This document shows, piece by piece, positions 1 to 9,759 of a DNA stretch of 64,000 nucleotides. The notes under the pieces were generated by a model. That model had not been told where the DNA came from. It did not search any database and saw nothing but the letters and a program-made list of their open reading frames with translations. The position numbers were made by a program, and so were the translations under genes. The stretch is from Listeria booriae (GTDB taxonomy: Bacteria; Bacillota; Bacilli; Lactobacillales; Listeriaceae), in the NCBI RefSeq assembly GCF_000766865.1, contig NZ_JNFA01000024.1, positions 1 through 64,000 on the forward strand, written 5' to 3'. Each line of letters starts with the position of its first letter. Within the stretch, counting starts at the first letter, position 1.

Positions 1-3000
1 AAAATGCAGTGGCAGAGGCCACACCAACTGCTGCACCAGCTAACGCAACAGAGGTATCCACATTCGCAGAGCTAAAAACAGCCTTGGATAGCAAAACGAT
101 AACAGATATTAAATTAATGGCGGATATTAAAGTAACAGCCACTTTTAATTTCACAACACAAAAAAATCTATACGGTAACGGGCACACACTTGATATGAAT
201 AATAACAAAATTGGTGTTGCCAAAGCAGATTCTGTCAACCGTATTGAAGATTTAACAATCACTAACCAAAATATTTATCCATTGTTCTGGTCAGAATATG
301 CTGGCGTACAAGTTACTTATAAGAACGTAACGTCTAGCGGTAAACAGTTTATCTACAATGCTAAAGGTACAGCTATTTTGGAAGGAAATATTAAAGCAAC
401 TTCTAATCTTGAAGAAATTTTCCAAGGAACGAACTTGATCGTCAAAGAGGGAGCGGACGTTGATTTCTCTTCTGTTGATTCTGGTTTAACGGCACTTTAC
501 GTAGTGGGAAATCTAACGCAAGAAGCCAATTCGAGTATGAAAGTTGATTCGAAGTCATATACGCTTTATGTGCCTAATACCAGTACACAAATTTCTATCG
601 CTGGAAATTTAGAGTTGAGATCTGCAACGAAACAAGCCATTTATACAACTGGCGGAAATATGGTCGTTAAAACAGGCGCTAAATTCAAGGCTGACGCAGG
701 TGATACGGTTGAAGAAGGTATTTCTATTACAAACGGTAGCTTGACGGTTCAATCAGGAGCGGATTTCATTGCGACTTCTAAAGGCCTGCAAGGAACAGTT
801 CAAACAGGTAAAGCATTAACATTTGAGAACGGTTCGAATTTTGCTATTACAAATACGAATGCTACTGGATCCGTTTTTGCGAACTATGCTGGCGCCTCTA
901 CTAAAATTAACATCAATTCCGATAGAGGACTATCTACTTGGGATTACGGTTTCATCAATAACGACAAACCAACGCACAACTACAACGACTTCAAAACAGC
1001 AACCTTTGACTTATCTGGTTGGGATAAAGGTAACTTGAGTCAAAAGAACCTAACGTCAAACAGCGCGCAATTCCAATCACAATTTGTAAGTAAAACAACT
1101 GGGAAATTATTTGGTGGTAGCTATGCCTTAACAAATATCGCCCAAACAACCATCGACGATCTTACAACAGATTCTACACAAGTAGTCGGCATAGCAGAGC
1201 CAAATGCAAACATCGTAATTAAGGATGCAGCAGGAAAAGTCTTAGGTTCTGGTCGTGTTGGATCTGACGGTTATTACGAGGTTACTATTGGGAAACAAGT
1301 AGCAGGAACAGTCGTAACAGCAACAGCTGACTCTAATGGCATTACATCTTCTGCATCAACGACAGTCATCCAAGCTTCTATTGAACAAACAACAATTGCT
1401 GCCCTAACTACAGATTCAAAAACAGCAACAGGAACAGCAGAACCAAATGCAGATATCGAAATTAAAGCAAATGGCGAAGTTATTGGTTCAGGAAAAGTAG
1501 CATCAGACGGCAAGTATAGTATCTCAATCTCACAACAAGATGTAGGTACAAGAGTAACGGCAACAGCGACAAAAGGAACAGCAACTTCTCATGCTACCAC
1601 GACTGTAACACAAGGTGACCTTGACCAGACAACGATTTCAGCGTTAACAACAAAATCAACAACTGCAGAAGGAACAGCAGAGCCGAATGCAACGATTGAG
1701 ATAAAAAATAATGCTGGTGACCTGCTTGGTTCAGGAAAAGTAGGATCAGACGGCAAGTACAGTATTACCATTCCGAAACAAACTGTTGGAACAGAAGTAA
1801 TTGCGATTGCGACATCAAACGGTAAAACATCCACAGCACAAACAACAGTCGTTCGCGGCGAAATTGATGCGACAACAATTAACAAAGTTACTACGGAATC
1901 AGTATCTATTTCAGGAACAGCAGAACCGAATGCATCACTTCTTGTAACAGATCAAGACGGTGTACTATTGGCATCAGGTCGTGTTGGATCAGACGGAATT
2001 TATGGCTTAACAATTGGCAAACAACCAGAAGGAACAACGATTTCAGTATCAGCATCTTTAGGCGGATTCACATCTAAAGCGTCAACGATTGTAGAACGCG
2101 ACGGTATCGATCAAACAACAATTAACGCACTAACAACGGATTCTGTGTCTGTTTCAGGAAAAGCAGAACCAAACGCAACCATCGTTATTACAGATCAAAA
2201 TGATAAACAATTGGCAACAGGGCGTGTCGGATCAGACGGAATCTATCTCTTGACGATTGCGAAACAAGCAGAAGGAACAGTAGTAACAGCAACAGCTACA
2301 AAAGATGGCAAAACATCCAAAGCCAACACAACGGTAATCCGTGATGCAATCGCGTCAACAACGATTAACGCTTTGACGGCTGATTCTACAAACGCAACAG
2401 GAACAGCAGAACCAAATGCAGACATCGTACTCAAAAATGGAGCAGGAACAACAATCGGATCAGGAAAAGTCGGATCAGATGGTAAATACAACTTAACTAT
2501 TGATAAGCAAACAGCAGGCACAGTAGTAACAGCAACGGCTACAAAAGATGGCAAAACAGCAAGTGCAGAAACAGTAGTAACAGCAGGTAAAGATATTGCA
2601 CCAACAACGATTAACGCTTTGACAACTGATTCCGTAAACGTAACAGGAACAGCAGAACCAAATGCAGACATCGAAATCAAAAATGGGGCAGGAACAATCA
2701 TTGCATCAGGAAAAGTAGGATCAGACGGTAAATACAGTTTGACAATTGACAAACAACCAGAAGGAACAGTAGTAACAGCGATAGCAACAAAAGATGGCAA
2801 ATCAAAATACGCGCAAACAACGGTAATACGTGATGCGATTTCTCCAACAACAATTGATGCTTTAACAGCCGATGATACAGTTGTAAAAGGAACAGCAGAA
2901 CCGAATGCGGCCATCGTAATTAAAGACACAGCGGGATCAACAATTGCATCAGGAACAGTCGGATCAGATGGTAAATACAGCTTCTTCATTTCCAAACAAG

Positions 3001-5168
3001 CAGCAGGAACAGTCATAACAGCTACAGCTACAAAAAATGGCAAAATAGCTACTGCAGAAACAGTCGTAGCAGCGGGCCAAACGATTGCTCCAACAACAAT
3101 TAATGCCCTAACGACTGATTCCGTAACAGCAACAGGAACAGCAGAACCAAATGCAGACATCGTACTCAAAAACGGAGCAGGAACAACAATCGGATCAGGA
3201 AAAGTAGGATCAGACGGTAAATACAGCTTGGCGATTGATAAACAAGCAGCAGGAACAGTAGTAACAGCAACAGCTACAAAAAACGGTAAAACTGCGAGTG
3301 CAACCACAACCGTAGTAGACAATCATTTTGCAGCACCAACGATTAATGACTACTATGTGAACGACGGCTATGTTTCCGGTACAGCTCCAGCAGGCGCGAA
3401 AAAAGTAACAATTGAAGTAGGCGGAAACATCATCCGTACGGTAGATGTCGCGGCAAACGGCACATACAGAGTATACGTGAACGATAATGCAGCAATGGGA
3501 CAAGCAGGAACAGTTTTCCATGCGTATGCAACAGATGCTAACGGCAAAACAAGCGACAAAGCATCAAGTACAGTCAAAGCAAAAGCAGTAGTCGTTGCTC
3601 CTCCAACAATCAATAACTATGTGGTAGACAGCGGTTATGTCACTGGTAAAGCAACAGCTCCAGCAACAAAAGTAACGATTTCTATTGGTGGTAAAGACGT
3701 TCGCACAGGTGACGTAGCAGCAGACGGCACATTCAAAATCTACGTGAACGACAATGCAGATTTTAAAGTGGTAGGTAAAGAATTTACAGCCGTTGCAAAA
3801 GACGCAGCAGGCAATGTAAGTCAACCAGCAAAATCAACCGTACAAGGTACGCAACTGGCGCAACCAACGATTGACGCTTACTACGCAGGTCAAGAATATG
3901 TAACAGGTAAAACCGACAAAGCAACAAGCAAAATTGGTCTTTACGACAAAGATGGCAACTTACTTCGTTATGGCGCAGTAGACGCAGCAACAGGTACGTA
4001 CAAAATTTACGCTTCTGACAAAACATCTATGCGTGTTGTCGGCGACGAATTCTCTGTCAAAGCTATTGACGTAGCCGGCACAGCCACAGCACCAACGAAA
4101 AGCACCATTTTAACAGCGATTTTAGGAAAGCCATCGATTGATGATTACAATAAAGGCGATGAGTATGTAACAGGTAAAACCGACATTGCAACAAGCAAAA
4201 TTGGTCTTTATGACAGCCAAGGCAATTTGCTACGTACAGGTCTCGTAAACCCAGACGGCACGTACAAAATTTATGCATCAGATAAAGCATTCATGCAAGT
4301 CATTGGCAATGTATTCACAGTTCGTGCGATTAACTCTGCGAACGTTCCTGGTGTAGCCGCAACTTCTCCAGTTTTAGGCGAACGTGTACCATCTAAAGTA
4401 ACAGCAGCAGCTTACAACTTAGGCGATAACAACGTAACTGGAACATATTCAGGCGCTGGTGCGAAAGTACAACTCTTTGTTAACGGCGTATTGGTTAAAA
4501 ACGGTGCGTTAGACACAGCAACAGGTACGTACCAAGTTTACGCAAAAGACTACATCAAAGCAGCAACAGATAACGTCGAAATCGTACTATACGATAAAAA
4601 CTGGCAAGAACTAGATCGCACAAAAGTAGACGTAAAAGCAGCAGCAGGTCAAACATTAAAAATTACTCCAGATACGTATACAATTGGCGACTCTAACCTA
4701 ACAGGAACATTTGATGGCGTAAGTCAAAGCATTAAACTTTACGTGAATGGCGAACTTGCCCGCACAGGTCAAATTAGCGGAGACGGCAAAACATTTGTTG
4801 TTTATGCACAAGATAAAATCAAATCAGTAACAGATGTTGTCACAGTAGTTGGCGTTGATAAAGACGGCAAGGAAGTAACAGCACCCGTAACAGTAAAAGC
4901 AGCAAGTGAAGCAGCAGATGCACTAAAAATTGGCGCTATTTCTTACAAATTAAACACAGACAACTTAACTGGTTCATATACTGGTACGATGAACGGCGTA
5001 GAACTTTGGGTTAATGGTGTCAAGGCACGTACAGGTGGATTTGATGCAACAGCACAAACATTCACTGTATACGCAAAAGACAAAATCACGTCGACAAGTG
5101 ATGTCGTTCAAATCAAAGGTTATGACAAGAACTGGAATGTAGTAACAATTGATGTCACTGTAAACTAA
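1..5168 (+). CDS. Large secreted Ig-repeat surface protein, 5' end outside the window
   Basis: The reading frame is open to the window edge (...NAVAEATPTAAP), so the GTG at 9 is unlikely to be the true start; the signal peptide should lie upstream. Residues about 1-375 (counted from position 9) are Gly/Asn/Thr-rich and look like a right-handed beta-helix of the pectate-lyase-like adhesin type. About nine Ig-like repeats of roughly 80 residues follow (3' of 1140 to about 3320), each with the pattern TAEPNA..VGSDGKY..AGTVVTATA, resembling Big_6. Then come four divergent Ig modules (about 3330-4385) and three C-terminal modules (about 4390-5165) with VNG...TYxVYAKD. There is no LPXTG motif or C-terminal membrane segment, so wall attachment must be non-covalent or absent. 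It is probably an adhesin or matrix protein; the neighbouring polysaccharide locus may be its partner, but that is inference. Confidence 0.85.
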   Translation, partial: NAVAEATPTAAPANATEVSTFAELKTALDSKTITDIKLMADIKVTATFNFTTQKNLYGNGHTLDMNNNKIGVAKADSVNRIEDLTITNQNIYPLFWSEYAGVQVTYKNVTSSGKQFIYNAKGTAILEGNIKATSNLEEIFQGTNLIVKEGADVDFSSVDSGLTALYVVGNLTQEANSSMKVDSKSYTLYVPNTSTQISIAGNLELRSATKQAIYTTGGNMVVKTGAKFKADAGDTVEEGISITNGSLTVQSGADFIATSKGLQGTVQTGKALTFENGSNFAITNTNATGSVFANYAGASTKININSDRGLSTWDYGFINNDKPTHNYNDFKTATFDLSGWDKGNLSQKNLTSNSAQFQSQFVSKTTGKLFGGSYALTNIAQTTIDDLTTDSTQVVGIAEPNANIVIKDAAGKVLGSGRVGSDGYYEVTIGKQVAGTVVTATADSNGITSSASTTVIQASIEQTTIAALTTDSKTATGTAEPNADIEIKANGEVIGSGKVASDGKYSISISQQDVGTRVTATATKGTATSHATTTVTQGDLDQTTISALTTKSTTAEGTAEPNATIEIKNNAGDLLGSGKVGSDGKYSITIPKQTVGTEVIAIATSNGKTSTAQTTVVRGEIDATTINKVTTESVSISGTAEPNASLLVTDQDGVLLASGRVGSDGIYGLTIGKQPEGTTISVSASLGGFTSKASTIVERDGIDQTTINALTTDSVSVSGKAEPNATIVITDQNDKQLATGRVGSDGIYLLTIAKQAEGTVVTATATKDGKTSKANTTVIRDAIASTTINALTADSTNATGTAEPNADIVLKNGAGTTIGSGKVGSDGKYNLTIDKQTAGTVVTATATKDGKTASAETVVTAGKDIAPTTINALTTDSVNVTGTAEPNADIEIKNGAGTIIASGKVGSDGKYSLTIDKQPEGTVVTAIATKDGKSKYAQTTVIRDAISPTTIDALTADDTVVKGTAEPNAAIVIKDTAGSTIASGTVGSDGKYSFFISKQAAGTVITATATKNGKIATAETVVAAGQTIAPTTINALTTDSVTATGTAEPNADIVLKNGAGTTIGSGKVGSDGKYSLAIDKQAAGTVVTATATKNGKTASATTTVVDNHFAAPTINDYYVNDGYVSGTAPAGAKKVTIEVGGNIIRTVDVAANGTYRVYVNDNAAMGQAGTVFHAYATDANGKTSDKASSTVKAKAVVVAPPTINNYVVDSGYVTGKATAPATKVTISIGGKDVRTGDVAADGTFKIYVNDNADFKVVGKEFTAVAKDAAGNVSQPAKSTVQGTQLAQPTIDAYYAGQEYVTGKTDKATSKIGLYDKDGNLLRYGAVDAATGTYKIYASDKTSMRVVGDEFSVKAIDVAGTATAPTKSTILTAILGKPSIDDYNKGDEYVTGKTDIATSKIGLYDSQGNLLRTGLVNPDGTYKIYASDKAFMQVIGNVFTVRAINSANVPGVAATSPVLGERVPSKVTAAAYNLGDNNVTGTYSGAGAKVQLFVNGVLVKNGALDTATGTYQVYAKDYIKAATDNVEIVLYDKNWQELDRTKVDVKAAAGQTLKITPDTYTIGDSNLTGTFDGVSQSIKLYVNGELARTGQISGDGKTFVVYAQDKIKSVTDVVTVVGVDKDGKEVTAPVTVKAASEAADALKIGAISYKLNTDNLTGSYTGTMNGVELWVNGVKARTGGFDATAQTFTVYAKDKITSTSDVVQIKGYDKNWNVVTIDVTVN
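1144..3320 (+). repeat. Nine in-frame Ig-domain coding repeats, about 240 bp each
   Basis: Repeat units begin near 1144, 1390, 1629, 1870, 2113, 2356, 2602, 2851 and 3094. Some units are nearly identical at DNA level, for example the stretches around 2400-2500 and 3130-3230, which suggests recent duplication or gene conversion. Repeat number is therefore likely to vary between strains, and assembly errors are possible here. Confidence 0.85.
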
Positions 5169-5174
5169 ATTTTT

Positions 5175-5219
5175 GGAAAGGCAGGCATCTTAGGCCGCTG
5201 GTTTAAGATGCCGCCTTTC
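5175..5219 (+). terminator. Strong hairpin after the surface protein gene
   Basis: GAAAGGC and GGCATCTTA pair with TAAGATGCC and GCCTTTC, giving about 16 bp with a one-base bulge. No U-run follows on either strand, so it may act as a 3' stabiliser or a non-canonical terminator. Confidence 0.6.
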
Positions 5220-5363
5220 AAATAATAAAAAAGCATTATCAAGTGTGTCACCAGACGCGCATTTAAAATGGCCAATAAATCTTGATACAGACAGGATTTT
5301 ATATACCTTCCCATGACATATGGCAGATAAAAATAAGAAATAAGCGAAATGAGGATTTTTTCG

Positions 5364-5858
5364 ATGAATAGATATAAAAAAGTAATGATTGCCGCAGCAA
5401 CGGTTTTAACATTAAGTACAACAATGGTAGGCTGTAGCGCAGCAAAAGAAGACGCTAGTCCTAAGAAAACAGAACAAACGCAAACCGATCTAGGCAAGAA
5501 AAAAGTTATGGCAGATATTGAAATGACACCAAAAAACTTCACGTACAAACAAGACGACACTTTTAACGAAAAAGGAAAAGAACTAACGGTTATTCCGATG
5601 CATATTGCCAACAAGACAAAATCAGAATTCGGTGTTGGAGCAGGTGACTTCCATTTAGAAACAGCAGATGGCAAGAAAATCGACACATTCGGTTACCACG
5701 ATAGCTTCGGCGATGTCATTCCCGCTGGAAAAACACTGGACGGCAACGCATACTTCGCTATTCCGAAAAACGGTAAAAATTATACATTAGTATACCACCC
5801 AACAAACGCTGCAAAAGAACGAACTCTAAAATGGACAATCGGTTCACCTAAAAAATAA
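5364..5858 (+). CDS. Lipoprotein with a DUF4352-like domain
   Basis: This is a small exported lipoprotein of about 164 residues. The N-terminus has MNRYKKV, a hydrophobic stretch, and a lipobox ending MVGC-S, so Cys should be lipidated and the protein held on the outer face of the membrane. The rest resembles the DUF4352/telokin-like beta-sandwich found in many Firmicute lipoproteins (IANKTKSEF, DAF-like turn, VIPAGKT). I place the start at 5364 because GAGG at 5351-5354 sits 9 nt upstream; the in-frame ATG at 5349 has no such site. It lies 18 nt before the first glycosyltransferase gene and may be the first gene of that operon. Its ligand and precise role are unknown. Confidence 0.75.
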   Translation: MNRYKKVMIAAATVLTLSTTMVGCSAAKEDASPKKTEQTQTDLGKKKVMADIEMTPKNFTYKQDDTFNEKGKELTVIPMHIANKTKSEFGVGAGDFHLETADGKKIDTFGYHDSFGDVIPAGKTLDGNAYFAIPKNGKNYTLVYHPTNAAKERTLKWTIGSPKK

Positions 5859-5876
5859 AGAAGAGAAGGAAACGAC

Positions 5877-7013
5877 ATGTTACAAGAGAAAAAAATAATG
5901 ATGTTCAGTTCCGTTCATGTTTGGAACGACACACGCATTTTTTATAAAGAAGCAATGACGCTCGCTGATGCGGGGTTTGAAGTTGACTTCTACGCGATTG
6001 ATAACGGGATGGAAGTTGTGGAACACCCTGGCCTGCGGGTTCATTTACTGCCTGCAAGCACATCACGGTTGGCCCGTCCCCTTCGGTGGCGCAAACTTTA
6101 TAAAATTGCCAAAGCATCCGATGCAATGTACTACCACATTCACGATCCAGAACTACTCCTACTTTTACCGAAGTTACGCAAGAAAAAGCCAGACGCGATT
6201 CTAACCTATGATATGCATGAAAATTTCCCAGCAGACATTGAAACAAAAACATGGATTCCAGCTCTTTTACGAAAACCACTCAAAAAATGGATTTTGCGGA
6301 TAGAAAAACACACAATGGCGAGCTGTGATCACATTATTTTCGCAGAAGAATCCTATTTGGCAAGCTACGAACACATTGATTGCAAGAAAACCACTATTTA
6401 CAATTACCCCACTTATATGGAAGCCATACCAAAAACAGCATCAGAATCCCCATTCACACTGATTTATGTCGGTAGCATTACGGAAGATCGCGGTATTTTT
6501 GAGATGTTAGAGCTGATTCGGCGCCTACAAGAAAAGCGACCAACAGCCTATTATTTGAAGCTCTTAGGTCCGATGACAAATAGTCTAGAGATAGAAGTGC
6601 AAGAGTTTATTACGAAACATAAGCTTGAAGCAGTTGTGCAAGTATACGGTCGTGTGCCTTATCCAGAAATTTGGCAAGCATACGCGGCATCTGATTTAGG
6701 TCTTTGTCTGTTACATCCGATTCCTAATTACCTTCAATCGATGGCGACCAAATTATATGAATACATGGCGGCATCGCTACCAATTCTCGCTTCTGACTTT
6801 CCAGATTGGCAAAATTTTATCGAAAAACACCAAAGCGGGGCGGTTAGTTCTCCCTTCGATACAGAAAAGCTAATAAGCGAAATCGAAAAACGGGCGGCGA
6901 ATCCGCATTTGTACGCACAAGAAGGCGAGCGAGGCCGCTTGGCTTATGAGCAGGAATATCACTGGGGAATTGAAGCACAAAAAATGCTAAGCCACGTTTA
7001 TAACACGCAGTAA
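5877..7013 (+). CDS. Glycosyltransferase, GT4-like
   Basis: A 378-residue GT-B fold glycosyltransferase. The N-terminal half begins with KIMMFSSVHVWNDTRIFYKEA, typical of GT4 enzymes that start with the acceptor-binding domain. The C-terminal donor-binding half contains IYVGSITEDRGI, LGP, VYGRVPYPEI and the EYMAASLPILASD motif, in which the glutamate contacts the nucleotide-sugar. There is no membrane segment, so it should work on the cytoplasmic face on lipid-linked sugars. It is followed immediately by the Wzz-like gene. It is probably one of the enzymes that extends the repeat unit; the sugar it transfers cannot be read from the sequence. Confidence 0.85.
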   Translation: MLQEKKIMMFSSVHVWNDTRIFYKEAMTLADAGFEVDFYAIDNGMEVVEHPGLRVHLLPASTSRLARPLRWRKLYKIAKASDAMYYHIHDPELLLLLPKLRKKKPDAILTYDMHENFPADIETKTWIPALLRKPLKKWILRIEKHTMASCDHIIFAEESYLASYEHIDCKKTTIYNYPTYMEAIPKTASESPFTLIYVGSITEDRGIFEMLELIRRLQEKRPTAYYLKLLGPMTNSLEIEVQEFITKHKLEAVVQVYGRVPYPEIWQAYAASDLGLCLLHPIPNYLQSMATKLYEYMAASLPILASDFPDWQNFIEKHQSGAVSSPFDTEKLISEIEKRAANPHLYAQEGERGRLAYEQEYHWGIEAQKMLSHVYNTQ

Positions 7014-7025
7014 TTGGAGGAAATT

Positions 7026-7688
7026 ATGAAACAAGGAATGAAAACAAAACAGATTTTACGCAGTTTTAAAAAATCGTGGTACTGGTTGGTTATCGTCCCT
7101 GCCATCCTTATCATGCTCACCTTTGGAATTGAGAAATTTTGGATTACTCCGAATTATACAACATCCACACAAGTGCTAGTCACAACCGTCACTTCCAAAA
7201 ATGAAGTACAGGCTTCGGACAATGTACGATCCTCGATTCAATTGAGCGATACCTACAGTACAACGATTGGAAGCGCAAGAACAATGCAAGAAGTTATCGA
7301 TAAATACGATTTAAATATGACACCAGAAGAACTTACAAAAAAAGTCACTGTGAAGGGGAACGTAAACTCACTCGTCTTTACGATTACCGTGGTGGATTCA
7401 AATCCAGAACAAGCCGAAATAATCGCAAATGGCATTGCATCCGTTGTTCAAAGCGATTTCCCAGAGCTATTCAGTGGCACCAAAATGATTAATTTAGAAA
7501 AAGCAAGTAAACCAGTCGCTGTTAGCAGTTTGACGAAATATATATTAGCAGCAGGCTTCGGATTAGGAATTGCGCTAGTGATTGTACTGTACCGAGCAAG
7601 CTACGATAATATTATCCGCCAGCGAGAAAGCTTTGATGATATGGGGCTTCGATTCTTAGGCGACATTCCATTGATAGAAGGAGAATAA
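7026..7688 (+). CDS. Wzz/CapA-like polysaccharide chain-length regulator
   Basis: About 220 residues with a transmembrane segment near residues 20-40 (WYWLVIVPAILIML), an extracytoplasmic domain, and a second membrane segment near residues 165-190 (KYILAAGFGLGIALVIVLY). This is the polysaccharide co-polymerase layout of Firmicutes, where the membrane adaptor and the kinase are separate proteins. The start at 7026 is chosen over the TTG at 7014 because GGAGG at 7016-7020 serves the ATG. It sits 3 nt before the kinase gene, as usual for partners. Role by family: sets chain length and activates the kinase. The short loop may reflect a distinct subfamily. Confidence 0.85.
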   Translation: MKQGMKTKQILRSFKKSWYWLVIVPAILIMLTFGIEKFWITPNYTTSTQVLVTTVTSKNEVQASDNVRSSIQLSDTYSTTIGSARTMQEVIDKYDLNMTPEELTKKVTVKGNVNSLVFTITVVDSNPEQAEIIANGIASVVQSDFPELFSGTKMINLEKASKPVAVSSLTKYILAAGFGLGIALVIVLYRASYDNIIRQRESFDDMGLRFLGDIPLIEGE

Positions 7689-7691
7689 AAC

Positions 7692-8369
7692 ATGGCTAGA
7701 TTAAAGAAAAATAAACTGTTTTTTGACGGCAAATCCAAATCATTTGAAGCTGAAAAAATTCGTTCGGCACAAGTAAGTCTCCAATTTGCACTTACAACGC
7801 TGAAAAAAGCCCAAACCATCATGTTTACATCTGCCAATAAAGGCGAAGGAAAAACATTTTGTATTAGCAATATCGCCAAAGAATACGCCAAACTAGGCAA
7901 AAAAGTATTATTAGTCGATTTAGATTTACACAGGCCACGTCTGTCCCAAGCGATTGCCCCACGAGAACTCGGCGGTTTAATGCTGGGCGTACATGACCAA
8001 TCGGTGTTGATGGATCAAATTATCCCTTTGGCTGAGGAAAATCTCTTTTTCTTACCAACAGGTCAATTACCCTCGAACCCGCTGGAAGTAGTTAGTTCAG
8101 GACTATTAGCCGAAATGTTTGCGAGATTAGAAGACGAATTCGATATGATTTTCATTGATACACCGCCGGTTCGCGTGCTGTCAGATGGTCGTATGATCGC
8201 CACATTATGTGACGGTGTAGTCTTAGTCGTGCGTAGTGGTGTGACTAAAGTGAATGAAGTAGAAGAAGCCAAAGCGCACATTGAAAATACAGGCGTTCCG
8301 ATTATTGGCACCATTTTAAACGGTCAGCAGTATAACAAAAAAGAGAAGAACACCTATGCCTATTATTAA
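7692..8369 (+). CDS. Polysaccharide tyrosine autokinase (BY-kinase, CpsD/Wze type)
   Basis: A 225-residue cytoplasmic BY-kinase. Visible motifs: Walker A in SANKGEGKTF, Walker A' in VLLVDLDLHRP, Walker B in MIFIDTPP, and a C-terminal tyrosine cluster (TYAYY) that is the usual autophosphorylation site. By family it phosphorylates itself when bound to the Wzz-like partner encoded just upstream, and cycling of the phosphorylation controls polymer assembly. No CpsB/Wzh-type tyrosine phosphatase is encoded in the window, so the reversal step must be supplied from elsewhere. The gene overlaps the polymerase gene by 14 nt, which implies coupling. Confidence 0.9.
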   Translation: MARLKKNKLFFDGKSKSFEAEKIRSAQVSLQFALTTLKKAQTIMFTSANKGEGKTFCISNIAKEYAKLGKKVLLVDLDLHRPRLSQAIAPRELGGLMLGVHDQSVLMDQIIPLAEENLFFLPTGQLPSNPLEVVSSGLLAEMFARLEDEFDMIFIDTPPVRVLSDGRMIATLCDGVVLVVRSGVTKVNEVEEAKAHIENTGVPIIGTILNGQQYNKKEKNTYAYY

Positions 8370-9759
8370 CTGGCTACAAACGCATTTCAAACCAATGTTA
8401 TTTATTATCGGCATCACGGCCATACTCCAAGCTTGCGTCTTCCTTCCTTACGGTTTCTTAGCCTTACCACTTTTCTTGGTTGCCGTCTTTATTTTTCTAC
8501 CAATCAATATGGAAAAATTCACAACAGCACTTAGTTTTGTGATTATCTTTTCTGGCTTTTTTGGATCTTATTTAGGAATACCTGGTAACGAGAACATCTT
8601 TTTATTTCGCCTCTTAATCCCGATTCACCTTTTTCTCTTCGTATTCTTTGTAAAGAAAGATTGGCTAAGATTGCGCTACGTGAAAGTCTTTCTCTTCCTG
8701 TTTATTGCCTTCTTTATCGGGATGATGGCAACAGGATTTTGGGCACCGGAGTTAGGACAAAGCTTTCGATATCTGTATTTTATTTTTGAATGGTTGTATG
8801 TCATTTTTCTATGTGTTTACTACATTCGAACGGAAAAAATATATGATGCCTTTGCAAAATGGCTGACAGTACTGTATATCGGTATTTTAATGCTTGGTGT
8901 TTGGGAATGCTTGACTGGACAGCATTTGAGTCAATCGGGTTCGCTCTTTTATGAAACGACGACGAGTGCTTTTCAACCGACAGGATTTCAGTTTAATACG
9001 AATGATTTTGCTTCCTTAATCACTATTTTTTTCCCGATTGTGATGTTGTATATTACGACTTGGAAGAGGAAACTAATCATGCTTAGCGGTTTGCTAGGTG
9101 TTAGTTCACTCTCACTTTATCTCGTTATTATGACCAATTCTCGACTTGCAATGGTGGTGCTTGTGCTAGAAATGCTTGTCCTGTTGTTCGGATGGTCTAA
9201 AATTTGGTCTTTCGTGGCGGTTTATGTGTTAGGTATGGGCGCTTTGCTAGTTTCGACTTTTCATGCCTCTGGTTTCGTTCAAAAATTGCTCGGGATGGTG
9301 AATAATTCTTTCACGGACAAAGGAGACTCGACAAGTGAGCGGATACAAATGTACCAAGCTTCCTGGAATATGATCAAAGAATCACATTTTATGGGTATTG
9401 GCGCGGGAAATTTGCCGATTCGACTAGATGAATATATGTATGGTTTTGAACGTGCGTCTGATAATTACTGGGCGCCGCACAACTACTGGCTGGAAGCTTT
9501 GGCGAATGGTGGTTTGCTCGCTTTTATACCGTTACTTGCTTTTTTCATCACGTATTTTGTTTTTGCGATTCGTTATTGGGTGACGGAAAAGTACAGTGCA
9601 TTCTCCGCGATTCCGCTTTTAATTGGTATTGCTTTTGTAGCAGCGAGCATTGGTCTTAGTAGCACGATTGATAAACGACACCTGAGTTTAGGTATCGGAA
9701 TGGGGCTTGCGGCCTTGAATATTTATTATTTACAGAAAGGAAGGATAAAAATTGATTAG
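8356..9759 (+). CDS. O-antigen ligase/polymerase family protein (Wzy-like)
   Basis: A 467-residue polytopic membrane protein with roughly 10-12 hydrophobic segments and a larger external loop around residues 310-375 containing the STSERIQMYQASW...GIGAGN stretch and the HNYWLEALANGG motif characteristic of the O-antigen ligase/Wzy superfamily. By family it polymerises flipped, lipid-linked repeat units on the outer face of the membrane. Context (kinase, Wzz, priming transferase and flippase in one run) makes a polymerase more likely than a ligase. It starts inside the kinase gene and ends 8 nt into the next gene. Confidence 0.85.
   Translation: MPIINWLQTHFKPMLFIIGITAILQACVFLPYGFLALPLFLVAVFIFLPINMEKFTTALSFVIIFSGFFGSYLGIPGNENIFLFRLLIPIHLFLFVFFVKKDWLRLRYVKVFLFLFIAFFIGMMATGFWAPELGQSFRYLYFIFEWLYVIFLCVYYIRTEKIYDAFAKWLTVLYIGILMLGVWECLTGQHLSQSGSLFYETTTSAFQPTGFQFNTNDFASLITIFFPIVMLYITTWKRKLIMLSGLLGVSSLSLYLVIMTNSRLAMVVLVLEMLVLLFGWSKIWSFVAVYVLGMGALLVSTFHASGFVQKLLGMVNNSFTDKGDSTSERIQMYQASWNMIKESHFMGIGAGNLPIRLDEYMYGFERASDNYWAPHNYWLEALANGGLLAFIPLLAFFITYFVFAIRYWVTEKYSAFSAIPLLIGIAFVAASIGLSSTIDKRHLSLGIGMGLAALNIYYLQKGRIKID

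Noticed and set aside
2243-3322. 359-codon ORF antisense to the repeat region of the surface protein
   Set aside because: It follows from the repeat codon pattern on the other strand, has no start signal and gives a low-complexity product.
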